A DNA stretch of 32,362 nt from Kitasatospora indigofera (GCF_014655955.1 NZ_BNBO01000004.1:307940-340301); one strand, 5' to 3'. Counted from the stretch's first letter, positions 1 through 10,070 are shown. Program-made: numbers and translations. Notes: a model not told the origin generated them from the letters alone.

Positions 1-133
1 GGCGGCCGCCTTCCAGGGGGTGTTCGCCGACCGGCTGCGCGTCCTCGGGCCCGAGGACCGCAAGACCCGCTCCACCCGGCAGGCCCGCGACCACTGGCGG
101 GAGGTGGCCGCACGCGGGCGCCCTCGCCCCTGA
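1..133 (+). CDS. C-terminal fragment of an unidentified protein
   Basis: An open frame enters from the left edge (codons from base 2) and ends at TGA 131-133, giving about 43 residues. The visible part is charged and Arg-rich, including DRLRVLGPEDRKTRST, with no motif I recognise. Its reading direction matches cbiD downstream, but a 228-base gap separates them, so co-transcription is uncertain. I cannot assign a function. The main caution is that only the tail of the gene is present, and short open frames are common in DNA this GC-rich. Confidence 0.45.
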   Translation, partial: AAAFQGVFADRLRVLGPEDRKTRSTRQARDHWREVAARGRPRP

Positions 134-361
134 CCGGCCGCCGGGGCCCCGGGCCGCCGGCCCCGGGCCGGGCCGAACCGCCGACCGGGACCCGACCGGG
201 AGAATCAGCGACGGGCAGGGGACCATGGACGGTGGCGGCCACCTCGGCCGCGGCGCGGACGACAGGGCAGGTGAAGGGACGGATGGCGACGATGGGTGCC
301 TCCGCCGGCCGGGGGCCGGACAGGTCGGCCCGGGTGGCCGGCGCGACCACGGGGGGCACCC

Positions 362-1495
362 GTGGCTGAGCTCGGCGGCCGGGCGGCCCAGCTGAGGAGC
401 AGCGGCCTGCGGCACGGCTGGACGACCGGGGCCTGCGCGACCGCCGCCACCAAGGCCGCGTACACCGCGCTGCTCACCGGAGGCTTCCCGGACCCGGTGA
501 CGATCACGCTCCCGAAGGGCCAGCAGCCGGCGTTCGCCCTGGCGGTGGAGGAGTTGGCGGACGGCCGGGCGATGGCCGGGGTGGTGAAGGACGCCGGGGA
601 CGACCCGGACGTCACCCACGGTGCGCTGATCCGCTCGACCGTCCGCCGGGGCGAGCCCGGCAGCGGGGTGGTGTTCCGGGCCGGCCCGGGGGTGGGGACG
701 GTCACCAAGGCCGGGCTGCCGCTGCCGGTGGGGGAGCCGGCGGTCAACCCGGTGCCCCGGCAGATGATGCGGGACGCCGTCGCCGAGGTGGCGGCCGCCC
801 ACGGGGGCAGCGGCGACGTGGTGGTGGAACTCTCGGTCGACCACGGCGAGGAGATCGCCCGCTCCACCTGGAACCCCCGGCTGGGCATCCTGGGCGGCCT
901 GTCGATCCTGGGCACCACCGGCATCGTGGTGCCGTACTCCTGCTCGGCGTGGATCGACAGCATCCGGCGCGGGGTCGACGTGGCCAGGGCGGCCGGGCGT
1001 ACGCACGTGGCCGGCTGCACCGGCTCGACCTCGGAGAAGGTCGCCGTCGCCGTGCACGGGCTGCCGGAGGACGCGCTGCTGGACATGGGCGACTTCGCCG
1101 GCGCGGTGCTGAAGTACCTGAAGCGACACCCGGTGCCGCGGCTCACCATCGCGGGCGGGTTCGCCAAGCTCTCCAAGCTGGCCGCCGGGCACCTGGACCT
1201 GCACTCGGCCCGCTCCCAGGTCGACAAGGGCTACCTGGCGGGCCTGGCCCGGGAGGGCGGCGCCGGGCCGGAGCTGGTCGAGGCCGTGGCCGGTGCCAAC
1301 ACCGCCCTGGAGGCGATCCAGCTCTGCCGGGCGGCCGGTGTGCCGCTGGGCGACCTGGTGGCCGAGGCGGCCCGGGCCACCGCGCTGGGGGTGCTGGTCG
1401 GCTCGCCGGTCGCGGTCGACGTGATCTGCATCGACCGGGCGGGCACGGTCGTCGGCCGCGCCGATCCGCTGGGTCCGGCGACCGGTCCGTCCTGA
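362..1495 (+). CDS. cbiD: Cobalt-precorrin-5B (C1)-methyltransferase CbiD
   Basis: CbiD methylates C1 of cobalt-precorrin-5B with S-adenosylmethionine during corrin ring synthesis for vitamin B12. The N-terminal signature LRHGWTTGACATAATKAA and the later NPVPRQMM segment are typical of the family, as is GGLSILGTTGIV in the middle. The product is about 377 residues, normal for CbiD. I chose GTG 362, which has a G-rich ribosome-binding stretch (GGGGGG) just upstream. An in-frame GTG at 296 would add 22 low-complexity residues. The gene lies about 5.5 kb from the cobL-cobM-cobK block on the other strand, so the B12 genes here are split. Its stop codon lies inside a hairpin, and its last 265 bases overlap an antisense reading frame (see 1231-2235). 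Confidence 0.93.
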   Translation: MAELGGRAAQLRSSGLRHGWTTGACATAATKAAYTALLTGGFPDPVTITLPKGQQPAFALAVEELADGRAMAGVVKDAGDDPDVTHGALIRSTVRRGEPGSGVVFRAGPGVGTVTKAGLPLPVGEPAVNPVPRQMMRDAVAEVAAAHGGSGDVVVELSVDHGEEIARSTWNPRLGILGGLSILGTTGIVVPYSCSAWIDSIRRGVDVARAAGRTHVAGCTGSTSEKVAVAVHGLPEDALLDMGDFAGAVLKYLKRHPVPRLTIAGGFAKLSKLAAGHLDLHSARSQVDKGYLAGLAREGGAGPELVEAVAGANTALEAIQLCRAAGVPLGDLVAEAARATALGVLVGSPVAVDVICIDRAGTVVGRADPLGPATGPS

Positions 1496-2235
1496 CCGTC
1501 CTGACCGACCGGACGGACCGGGCCGACCGGGCCGGCCAGGCCGGCCCGGCTCCTCGGGGTCCGGGCCCCGAGGCCGCGGCCGTCCCGGCGCGGGTGGCCG
1601 CTCACCGCGCCCCCGAGCCGGTGGCGCCGGACCCGCAGGCTCCCCGGCTCCGCCGCGCCGGCCGTCGGTCCGGGCCAGGGGAGCAGGGCCGCGACCCGCC
1701 CGGCCCGGACCGGGCCGAACCGGCGGGCGGTCCGGCCCGGTCCGGGATCGGTGCCCGGCTCGGGGGCGGGCCGGGGCAGCGCGCCCGGCCGGCGGGCCGA
1801 CTCGCAGGCCGGCGGCGCCGTGCCGGGCGGGACGGCGAGGTGCGCCCAGGCGGCCTTGTGGTGCGCGAACTCCAGGAACCCCCAGCGCAGGGCCAGGGCG
1901 TCCACGATGTGCAGGCCCCGACCGGACTCCTGGTCCTGGCCGGCCGGCGGCGGCGTGTCCGGGTACCGGGGGGAACGGTCGTGGACCTCGACGGCGAGGA
2001 CCCCGGGCCCGTGGAGCCGCAGGTGGATGTGGACCTCGGGGCCCTCGCCGTGCCGGATGGCGTTGGTCACCAGTTCGGTGACGACGAGTTCGAGATCGGT
2101 GGTGTCCTCGATCGGGACACCGAGGGCGCGGACCTCGGCCACGGCCCTGGTCCGCACGCCCGCGACTTCCCGCGGGGCGGACGGGACCGCCCAGGTGACT
2201 CGGGGGAGGAAGGAGATGTCTGCTGAATCGGACAT
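1231..2235 (-). CDS. HATPase_c-type ATP-binding protein (anti-sigma-factor-like) with a long C-terminal tail
   Basis: The first ~135 residues form a compact GHKL ATP-binding domain of the kind abundant in Streptomyces as RsbW/SpoIIAB-like regulators. The N-box ELVVTELVTNAIRHG (E54, N58), the G1 box with D86 (HDRSPR) and the G2 box SGRGLHIVDAL (104-114) are all visible. There is no sensor or membrane segment. Family members are usually 140-180 residues long, but this frame stays open to residue 334. The extra ~200 residues are Pro/Gly/Arg-rich, and the last 265 bases run antisense through the end of cbiD. The tail may be an artefact of a lost stop or a frameshift. Start ATG 2235 has AAGGA six or seven bases upstream. 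It is divergent from a GntR regulator and shares its operator region. The kinase or binding partner is unknown. Confidence 0.75.
   Translation of the reverse strand: MSDSADISFLPRVTWAVPSAPREVAGVRTRAVAEVRALGVPIEDTTDLELVVTELVTNAIRHGEGPEVHIHLRLHGPGVLAVEVHDRSPRYPDTPPPAGQDQESGRGLHIVDALALRWGFLEFAHHKAAWAHLAVPPGTAPPACESARRPGALPRPAPEPGTDPGPGRTARRFGPVRAGRVAALLPWPGPTAGAAEPGSLRVRRHRLGGAVSGHPRRDGRGLGARTPRSRAGLAGPVGPVRPVGQDGQDGPVAGPSGSARPTTVPARSMQITSTATGEPTSTPSAVARAASATRSPSGTPAARQSWIASRAVLAPATASTSSGPAPPSRARPAR
1482..1521. terminator. Hairpin around the cbiD stop codon
   Basis: Perfect 11-bp inverted repeat CCGGTCCGTCC (1482-1492) and GGACGGACCGG (1511-1521) with an 18-base loop that contains the cbiD stop. 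No U-tract follows, as usual in actinobacteria. A terminator role is inferred. Confidence 0.5.
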
Positions 2236-2350
2236 GGCGGTCCTTCGTACGGCGATCGGGCGGCGGTTGCTCCACGGGTCCGACGGGTGCCCGGTGAGGC
2301 CGCGGGGGGCCTCGGGCCGGGCGGTGGGGACATTTCCAGTGAAGCCATGA

Positions 2351-2381
2351 TCTCTAGAGAAGTCAATAAGCTCTCTAGAGA
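2351..2381. promoter_or_regulatory. Two identical TCTCTAGAGA palindromes, candidate GntR operators
   Basis: The perfect 10-base palindrome TCTCTAGAGA occurs at 2351-2360 and again at 2372-2381. Their centres are 21 bp apart, two helical turns, so both lie on the same face of DNA. They sit between the divergent starts of the ATP-binding protein (2235) and the HutC/GntR regulator (2469). GntR proteins of this subfamily often bind CTAG-centred palindromes and repress themselves, so this regulator is the likely ligand. Confidence 0.65.
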
Positions 2382-2433
2382 AATGGCCGGTTCGGGTTGC
2401 GCAGCACCGATAGCAGGCCGAGCGGTGCCGCCC

Positions 2434-2448
2434 TAGGATGTCTAGAGA
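2434..2448 (+). promoter_or_regulatory. Candidate -10 box overlapping a third TCTAGAGA site
   Basis: TAGGAT at 2434-2439 resembles an actinobacterial -10 element. It abuts TGTCTAGAGA (2439-2448), which matches the two upstream palindromes at 9 of 10 positions. A regulator bound here would block its own gene, whose ATG is at 2469. No convincing -35 box was seen. Confidence 0.45.
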
Positions 2449-2468
2449 GGAAGCGAGGAATCGAACCC

Positions 2469-3227
2469 ATGGCCAACTCGGACAAACGTCGGCAGCCCAA
2501 GTACCAGCAGATCGCCGATGCCCTCAAGGAGGCCATCAGGACCGGTGAGTACGCGCCCGGCGACCGCCTCCCCGGCGAGAACGACCTCATGGCCACCTAC
2601 GAGGTGGCGCGGATGACGGCCCGTCAGGCCCTGGGCGTGCTGCAGAGCGAGGGGATCGCGGAGGCCCGCAAGGGCGTGGGCGTCTTCGTCCGGGTCTTCC
2701 AGCCGCTGCGACGGCAGGGCATCAAGCGGCTGTCCGCCGGCCAGTGGGGTTCGGGGCGTTCGATCTGGTCCGCCGACATAGCGGAGCGCGTGCTGGTCGT
2801 CGACCAGGTCGACGTGGTGGAGGCGCCGGCGCCGGCCAGGGTGGCCGAGGTGCTCGGGGTCGACCCGGCGCGTCCGGTCTGCGTCCGCAGCCGCCGGTTC
2901 GTGCTCGACGGCAAGCCGGTCCTGCTCTCCAGCTCCTACCTCCCGGTGGACCTGGTCGCCCGCTCGGCGATAACCGAGGAGGACACCGGCCCCGGCGGCA
3001 CCTACGCCCGGCTCGCCGAACTCGGCCACAAGCCGGTGCACTTCCGCGAGGAGATCCGCTCCCGGATGCCCTCCCAGGACGAGGCGGACCGGCTGCGCCT
3101 CTCCGCCGGCACCCCGGTGATGCTGATCTGCCGCACCGCGTTCGCCGAGGACGGCCGGGCCGTCGAGGTGAACGAGATGACGCTCGACTCCGCCTCGTAC
3201 GTGCTGGAGTACGACTTCGACGCCTGA
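2469..3227 (+). CDS. GntR-family transcriptional regulator, HutC subfamily
   Basis: A 252-residue regulator with an N-terminal winged helix-turn-helix (about residues 10-75; KYQQIADALKEAIRTGEYAPG and LPGENDLMATYEVARMTARQ show the GntR pattern) and a C-terminal UTRA ligand-binding domain (about 90-250). UTRA domains bind small metabolites and control DNA binding. The ligand cannot be read from sequence. ATG 2469 was chosen because GAGGA precedes it by nine bases and the HTH begins nine residues in. An in-frame upstream start at 2397 would place the operator and -10 box inside the coding region. The gene is divergent from the ATP-binding protein, and the TCTCTAGAGA palindromes between them suggest joint autoregulation. 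Confidence 0.88.
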   Translation: MANSDKRRQPKYQQIADALKEAIRTGEYAPGDRLPGENDLMATYEVARMTARQALGVLQSEGIAEARKGVGVFVRVFQPLRRQGIKRLSAGQWGSGRSIWSADIAERVLVVDQVDVVEAPAPARVAEVLGVDPARPVCVRSRRFVLDGKPVLLSSSYLPVDLVARSAITEEDTGPGGTYARLAELGHKPVHFREEIRSRMPSQDEADRLRLSAGTPVMLICRTAFAEDGRAVEVNEMTLDSASYVLEYDFDA

Positions 3228-3340
3228 GCGACCGCGGGTGACCCCCTGCCGTCCCCCGAGCCCCTGCCGTCCCCCGCGCCCCTCCCGTCCCCGCGCCGGG
3301 CCCGGCCGCGCTGCTCAGGCCACCCTGGCCCCCTCCCACG

Positions 3341-3387
3341 CGAAAGGTCCCGCGGACCGTCGCCAGGACGGTCCGCGGGACCTCTCG
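3341..3387. terminator. Strong bidirectional terminator between gntR and icd
   Basis: A perfect 17-bp stem (3345-3361 with 3367-3383, arm AGGTCCCGCGGACCGTC) closes a five-base loop. Three further pairs follow beyond one mismatch (3341-3343 with 3385-3387). It lies between convergent genes and can serve both strands. A smaller hairpin, GCGGGT/ACCCGC (3399-3415), sits nearer icd. Confidence 0.85.
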
Positions 3388-3451
3388 TTCGTGCGCTTGC
3401 GGGTCACTCACCCGCTTGCGGGCCCCCGCGGGGACTCGCGCCGGCCCGGGG

Positions 3452-5683
<2,232 letters not shown>

Positions 5684-5697
5684 TCACGTCTACAACG

Positions 5698-5715
5698 TCT
5701 CGATATCAAGATATC
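5698..5715. promoter_or_regulatory. GATATC-based palindromes upstream of icd
   Basis: TCTCGATATCAAGA (5698-5711) is a 14-base dyad with one mismatched pair. A second GATATC follows at 5710-5715, eight bases after the first (5702-5707). They lie 27-44 bases upstream of the icd start, where a promoter would be. An operator role is inferred, and the protein that binds is unknown. Confidence 0.4.
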
Positions 5716-5856
5716 TCGTGCGCGCCCCTCTCCGACACCCAACCCCCGTGTCGAGTGACGGCGGACCGGCCACCACGGGCGGCCGGCGCCCGCCGGGCGC
5801 CCCTGATCCCAGGGTGACCTGCCCGGGGCCGGCCCGCCGCTCGGCGGCCGGACCCG

Positions 5857-6255
5857 TCAGCCGGCCTCGGCCCGCTCCGTGCGGGAGCCGCGGGCCCGGG
5901 GGTTCGCGGCCGGAGCCGGCCCGGCGTGCGGCCGGGGGACGGGCAGCGCGCGCGGGCGCCGGCCCGCCAGGCGGCAGCCGAGGCAGTCGGGGTGCCCCTG
6001 GCGGGCCGCGGTGTCGCGGGCGCGCCAGTCGCGGCCGCCGGCGGGGCGGGGGCCGGTGGGCTTGCCCCGGCCGGACAGGTGCAGCAGCCAGCTGGCGAGG
6101 GCGGCCAGGACCAGGACCGCCCCGCCGATCCCCAGGCCGGCGGGGGAGCCGGCGACGAGGGCCAGGCCCAGGACGATGGTGCCGGCGATGGTCAGGGCGC
6201 TGCCGGTCCAGCCAGCGACGGTGTGGCCCATGTCGTGGTCGCCGTGTGCGGACAT
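5857..6255 (-). CDS. Small two-helix membrane protein with HTVAGW motif
   Basis: A 132-residue protein opening with MSAHGDHDMGHTVAGW, followed by two hydrophobic helices (about residues 16-36 and 41-61) and a basic, Arg/Pro-rich cytoplasmic-looking tail holding HPDCLGCRLAGR. The opening resembles the actinobacterial HGxxPAAW group of small membrane proteins, which have no known function. The CxxC in the tail could bind metal or form a disulfide, but this is speculation. Start ATG 6255 has AGGAG seven bases upstream. It is divergent from a MarR regulator, which may control it, and lies upstream of icd on the same strand. Confidence 0.8.
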   Translation of the reverse strand: MSAHGDHDMGHTVAGWTGSALTIAGTIVLGLALVAGSPAGLGIGGAVLVLAALASWLLHLSGRGKPTGPRPAGGRDWRARDTAARQGHPDCLGCRLAGRRPRALPVPRPHAGPAPAANPRARGSRTERAEAG

Positions 6256-6389
6256 GTCGACTCCTGGGTGGTGTGGTGGGTGGCGGCTCGGCGAGGGCGC
6301 GCGGGAGGGCCGACCCGGGCGGGCCGGAGCGGGCGTGCGGCGGCGCCGGCCGGGGAGAATGGGGGCCGGGAGACAAATTATCTCACGAG

Positions 6390-6402
6390 CTAAGTAGCTT
6401 AG
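6390..6402. promoter_or_regulatory. CTAAG-TAG-CTTAG inverted repeat, candidate MarR operator
   Basis: A perfect 5-bp inverted repeat with a 3-base spacer, in a locally AT-rich patch between the membrane-protein gene and marR. It overlaps TAGCTT (6395-6400), a possible -10 box for marR. MarR dimers typically bind such dyads over their own promoters. Confidence 0.5.
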
Positions 6403-6420
6403 ATCGTAAGGGGAATGGCT

Positions 6421-6918
6421 GTGGAGGGCAAGGAGCGCCCGGGGGCGACGGCCGCGCAGGCGCTGTACGCGATGGACCGGATGATCGCGCTGGCCCAGTT
6501 CGGGCAGCAGGACATCGCGGGGCGGCTCGGGCTGAACGTCACCGACCTCACCTGCCTGGGCTTCGTCATCGAGGCCGCGCAGGCCGTCGAGTCGCTCACG
6601 GCCGGGGACCTGGCCGAGCGGGCCCGGTTGACCACCGGGGCCGTGACCGGCGTGCTCAACCGGCTGGAGAAGGCGGGCTACACCCGTCGCGAGGCGGACC
6701 CGAAGGACCGCCGCCGGGTCCGGGTGGTGATGGAGGACGCCGCGCAGGCCCGTGTCATGGCGGTCTACGGCCCGTTCTACGAGCGGCTGGGCGCCCTGTT
6801 CGGCGACTACAGCGCCGAGGAGACCGCCGTGCTGGCGGACTGGTTCACCCGTGCCAGGGCCGCGATGCAGCTCTCGCTGGACGAGATCAGGGAGGGCGGG
6901 GCGGAAACCGGCGCCTGA
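6421..6918 (+). CDS. MarR-family transcriptional regulator
   Basis: A winged helix-turn-helix regulator of about 165 residues. The recognition region LTAGDLAERARLTTGAVTGVLNRLE and the wing EADPKDRRRVRVV (DxRxxR pattern) are classic MarR features, and the flanking helices would form the dimer interface. Two starts are possible: ATG 6415 and GTG 6421. AAGGGG at 6408-6413 is only one base from the ATG but seven from the GTG, so I prefer GTG. The ligand is unknown. The divergent small membrane protein (6255-5857) is the most likely target beside itself. Confidence 0.87.
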   Translation: MEGKERPGATAAQALYAMDRMIALAQFGQQDIAGRLGLNVTDLTCLGFVIEAAQAVESLTAGDLAERARLTTGAVTGVLNRLEKAGYTRREADPKDRRRVRVVMEDAAQARVMAVYGPFYERLGALFGDYSAEETAVLADWFTRARAAMQLSLDEIREGGAETGA

Positions 6919-7007
6919 CCGCCGGCTCGGCCGGCACCGCGCCCGCCGCCCCGCCCGTGGGCGCCCGCCGGCCGGTCAGCCCGTCCGTGGGTCAGCCCGT
7001 CCGTGGG

Positions 7008-7946
7008 TCAGGCCGTCGGCCCGCCGGCCGTCAGCCAGGCGACCGCCGCCGCCACGTCCTCGGCCACCGGTACGCCGCCGGGCAGCTCCGGGCGGCGGAC
7101 GATCACGACCGGGAGGCCCAGTTCCCGGGCGGCGGTCAGCTTGGGGGCGGTGGCGGCGCCGCCGCTGTCCTTGGTGACCAGCACGTCGATGCGGTGCTCG
7201 CGGAGCAGGGCGCGCTCGTCCGCCAGCGTGAACGGGCCCCGGGCCAGCAGGACCTCGGTGTGCGCGGGCAGCGGCTCCGCGGGCGGGTCGACCGAACGGG
7301 CCACGAAGTGCAGCGCGTCCAGGCCGGCGAAGGCGGCCATGCCCTGCCGGCCGGTGGTGAGGAGGACCCGGCGGCCGAGGGCGGGCAGCGCGGCGGCGGC
7401 CTCGGCCAGCGAGGCCACCGGGTGCCAGCGGTCGCCCTCGGCCGGGCTCCAGCCGGGCCGCCGCAGGGCGAGCAGCGGCACGCCGGTGGCGGCCGCCGCC
7501 TCCGCGGCGTTGCGCGACATCACCTCGGCGAACGGGTGGGTGGCGTCCACCAGCGCCTCCACCCGCTCGGCGCGCAGCCAGTCGGCCAGGCCGGCCGCGC
7601 CGCCGAAGCCGCCGATCCGGACCTGCCCGGCGGGCAGCCGGGGCTCGGCCACCCGTCCGGCGAGCGAACTCGTCACCAGCCGGCCCGGGTCGGCGGCGGG
7701 CCCGGTGGCCAGCGCCGCCGCCAGCAGGCGGGCCTCGGTGGTGCCGCCGAGGATCAGCACCCGGCGCGGCGCCCGGCGCACCACGCCGGCACCGGCGGAG
7801 GCTGTGGCACCAGCACCAGCACCAGCACCAGCACCGGCACCGGCGTGCGCCGCGGCGGCAAGGGCCCCGGTGTCGGCGGTCCCGGTGGTGGGGGTCCCGG
7901 TGGCAGCGGCGGGCCGTTCGGCCCCGGCGGCGTCGACGTGCGGCAT
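7008..7946 (-). CDS. cobK: Precorrin-6A/cobalt-precorrin-6A reductase CobK
   Basis: Reduces the macrocycle of (cobalt-)precorrin-6A in corrin synthesis, using a pyridine nucleotide. The recognisable domain starts near residue 59 with RRVLILGGTTEARLLA, a nucleotide-binding loop. DATHPFAEVMSRNA and LVTKDSGGAAT follow, both typical of CobK/CbiJ. The protein is 312 residues, longer than the usual ~250. The excess is an N-terminal extension rich in Ala/Gly/Thr, including an (AG)n run encoded by a hexanucleotide repeat. Start ATG 7944-7946 overlaps the cobM stop (TGATG), a layout that favours translational coupling and supports this start. A GTG at codon 53 (7790) would give a normal-length protein but has no visible ribosome-binding site. 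Confidence 0.9.
   Translation of the reverse strand: MPHVDAAGAERPAAATGTPTTGTADTGALAAAAHAGAGAGAGAGAGATASAGAGVVRRAPRRVLILGGTTEARLLAAALATGPAADPGRLVTSSLAGRVAEPRLPAGQVRIGGFGGAAGLADWLRAERVEALVDATHPFAEVMSRNAAEAAAATGVPLLALRRPGWSPAEGDRWHPVASLAEAAAALPALGRRVLLTTGRQGMAAFAGLDALHFVARSVDPPAEPLPAHTEVLLARGPFTLADERALLREHRIDVLVTKDSGGAATAPKLTAARELGLPVVIVRRPELPGGVPVAEDVAAAVAWLTAGGPTA
7808..7843. repeat. Hexanucleotide tandem repeat inside cobK
   Basis: Four perfect CACCAG units (7808-7831) followed by two CACCGG units (7832-7843). On the coding strand they give an alternating Ala-Gly run in the N-terminal extension of CobK. Unit length is a multiple of three, so copy number changes would not shift the frame. Confidence 0.85.
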
Positions 7947-8707
7947 CAGGCGCCGCAGGCCTCGTGCGGGCGCTCGCGCTCGGCCGAGTAGAGGTGGCTG
8001 TCGCGGAACTGCTCGGCGCCCAGCGTCCGGCCGACCAGGATGACGGCCGTGCGCACCACGCCGGCGGCCTTGACCTGGCCGGCGATGTCGGCGAGCGTGC
8101 CGCGCAGCACCAGTTCGTCCGGGCGGCTGGCCATCGCCACCACGGCGGCCGGGCAGTCGGCGCCGTAGTGCGGCAGCAGCTCCTCGACCACGTCGTCCAC
8201 GTACCCGGCGGCCAGGTGCAGCACCAGCAGGGCGCGGCTGAGGCCGAGCGTCGCCAGGTCCTCGCCCTCGGGCATCGGGGTGGCGCGCTTGGCGACCCGG
8301 GTCAGGATCACGGTCTGGCCGACGGTCGGCACGGTCAGCTCGCGCTTGAGCGCGGCGGCCGCCGCGGCGAAGGCGGGCACGCCGGGGACCACCTCGTACG
8401 GGATGCCCGCCGCGTCCAGCCGGCGCATCTGCTCGGCGACGGCGCTGAACACGGACGGGTCGCCGGAGTGCAGCCGGGCCACGTCCTGGCCCGCCTCGTG
8501 CGCGGCGGTGATCTCGGCGACGATCTGGTCGAGGGTGAGCTGCGCGGTGTCGACCAGCCGGGCGTCCGGCGGGCACTCGGCGAGCAGCTCCCGGGGGACG
8601 AGGCTGCCGGCGTAGAGGCAGACCCCGCAGCGGGCCAGGGTCCGGGCCCCGCGCACGGTGATCAGGTCGGCGGCGCCGGGGCCGGCCCCGATGAAGTGGA
8701 CGGTCAT
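7946..8707 (-). CDS. cobM: Precorrin-4 C11-methyltransferase CobM
   Basis: SAM-dependent methylation of C11 of (cobalt-)precorrin-4. The 253-residue protein is a standard tetrapyrrole methylase: FIGAGPGAADLITVRG at 5-20, LHSGDPSVFSA at 79-89, and the VVPGVPAFAAAAAAL segment. It lies between cobL (10 bases upstream) and cobK (stop/start overlap), clearly one operon. AGGAG is seven bases before ATG 8707 and lies at the very end of cobL. CobM and CbiF are equivalent enzymes of the two pathways. With CbiD present in the window, the cobalt-early route is plausible, but this cannot be settled from these genes. Confidence 0.95.
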   Translation of the reverse strand: MTVHFIGAGPGAADLITVRGARTLARCGVCLYAGSLVPRELLAECPPDARLVDTAQLTLDQIVAEITAAHEAGQDVARLHSGDPSVFSAVAEQMRRLDAAGIPYEVVPGVPAFAAAAAALKRELTVPTVGQTVILTRVAKRATPMPEGEDLATLGLSRALLVLHLAAGYVDDVVEELLPHYGADCPAAVVAMASRPDELVLRGTLADIAGQVKAAGVVRTAVILVGRTLGAEQFRDSHLYSAERERPHEACGA

Positions 8708-8717
8708 GAGGGGGCTC

Positions 8718-10070
8718 CTAAACGGCGGGCGGCTGGTGGGGCGGCTGCGTCGGGCCGGCCGGCCGCGCGGGGCGGGACGGCGGCGCCGGGGTGGACGGCG
8801 GGGCGGGCGGCGCGGCCGCCGGGGTGTCCGGGAGGCCGGACGGCTTGACCGCCGACCACTGGGTGACGGGCATCGCCTGGCGCCAGCCGGTGAAGCCGCC
8901 CACCGGCACGGCGTGCGCCACGGCCAGTCGCAGCAGCTCGCCGCCCCAGCGGCGGTACCACTCGGTGAGCAGCGCCTCGGACTCCAGCGTGACGGTGTTG
9001 GCGACCAGCCGGCCGCCCGGCGGCAGCGCCGCCCAGCAGGCCTCCAGCAGGCCGGGGACGGTGAGCCCGCCGCCGATGAACACGGCGTCGGGGACGGGCA
9101 GTCCGTCGAGGGCGGCGGGCGCCGGGCCGGTCACCACCCGCAGCCCGGGCACGCCGAGGGCGGCCGCGTTCCGGGCGATCCGGCCGGCCCGGACGGGGTC
9201 GCGCTCGATGCTGACGGCGCGGCAGTCGCGGTGCGCGCGCAGCCATTCGACGGCGATCGAGCCGGAGCCGCCGCCGACGTCCCAGAGCAGTTCCCCGGGC
9301 GCGGGGGCGAGCGTGGCGAGGGTGGCGGCCCGGACGTGGCGCTTGGTCAGCTGGCCGTCGCTCTCGTACCGGGAGTCGGGCAGGCCGGGCACCACCGAGG
9401 TGCGGACGCCGTCGCCGGCGCAGTCGACCGCGATCAGGTTGAGCGGGTCGCCGGGCGGGTGCTGCCAGTCGTCGGCGGCGCCGTCCAGCTGCCGTTCGGC
9501 CGGGCCGCCGAGCTGTTCCAGCACCCGCAGCCGGCTGGCGCCGAAGCCGCGGGCGGTCAGCAGGGCGGCGACGGCCGCCGGGGTCCCCGCGTCGGCGCTG
9601 AGCACCAGCAGCCGCCGCCCGGGGTGGAGCGCCAGGGTGAGGCTGTCGAGCGGGCGGCCGACCAGGCTGACCACCTCGGTGGCGTCCAGCGGCCAGCCGA
9701 GCCGGGCACAGGCGTGGCTGACGGAGGAGGGGTGTGGCAGGACGCGCAGCCGGTCGGCGCCGACCGTCTCGGCGAGGGTCCGGCCGATGCCGAAGAACAT
9801 CGGGTCGCCGCTGGCCAGCACGCAGATCCGGCGGCCCTCGTGCGCCGCGAGCAGTCCGGCGACGGCGGGGCGCAGCGGGGAGGGCCAGCGGACCCGCTCG
9901 GCGGTGGCCTCGGCGGGCAGCAGGCCGAGCTGGCGCGGGCCGCCGATCACCACCTCGGCCTCGCGCAGGGCCTGCCGCGCGGTGTCGGCCAGGCCCGGCC
10001 AGCCGTCGGCGCCGATCCCGACGACGGTGATCGGGCGGCCCGCCGGCGCTGGGGCAGGGACGGTGGCCAA
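8718..10070 (-). CDS. cobL: Precorrin-6Y C5,15-methyltransferase (decarboxylating), CbiE-CbiT fusion CobL
   Basis: A bifunctional enzyme that methylates C5 and C15 and decarboxylates the C12 acetate side chain. The N-terminal half (about 13-210) is a tetrapyrrole methylase ([27 protein letters not shown]). The second half (about 236-405) is the CbiT methyltransferase, with LTKRHVRA at 241-248 and the SAM-binding DVGGGSGS at 264-271. A Pro-rich tail of about 40 residues ends the protein. The start is TTG 10070, chosen because GAGGAG lies six bases upstream. It is the first gene of cobL-cobM-cobK. I see no cobalamin riboswitch in the 262-base gap to the divergent catalase. Confidence 0.95.
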   Translation of the reverse strand: MATVPAPAPAGRPITVVGIGADGWPGLADTARQALREAEVVIGGPRQLGLLPAEATAERVRWPSPLRPAVAGLLAAHEGRRICVLASGDPMFFGIGRTLAETVGADRLRVLPHPSSVSHACARLGWPLDATEVVSLVGRPLDSLTLALHPGRRLLVLSADAGTPAAVAALLTARGFGASRLRVLEQLGGPAERQLDGAADDWQHPPGDPLNLIAVDCAGDGVRTSVVPGLPDSRYESDGQLTKRHVRAATLATLAPAPGELLWDVGGGSGSIAVEWLRAHRDCRAVSIERDPVRAGRIARNAAALGVPGLRVVTGPAPAALDGLPVPDAVFIGGGLTVPGLLEACWAALPPGGRLVANTVTLESEALLTEWYRRWGGELLRLAVAHAVPVGGFTGWRQAMPVTQWSAVKPSGLPDTPAAAPPAPPSTPAPPSRPARPAGPTQPPHQPPAV

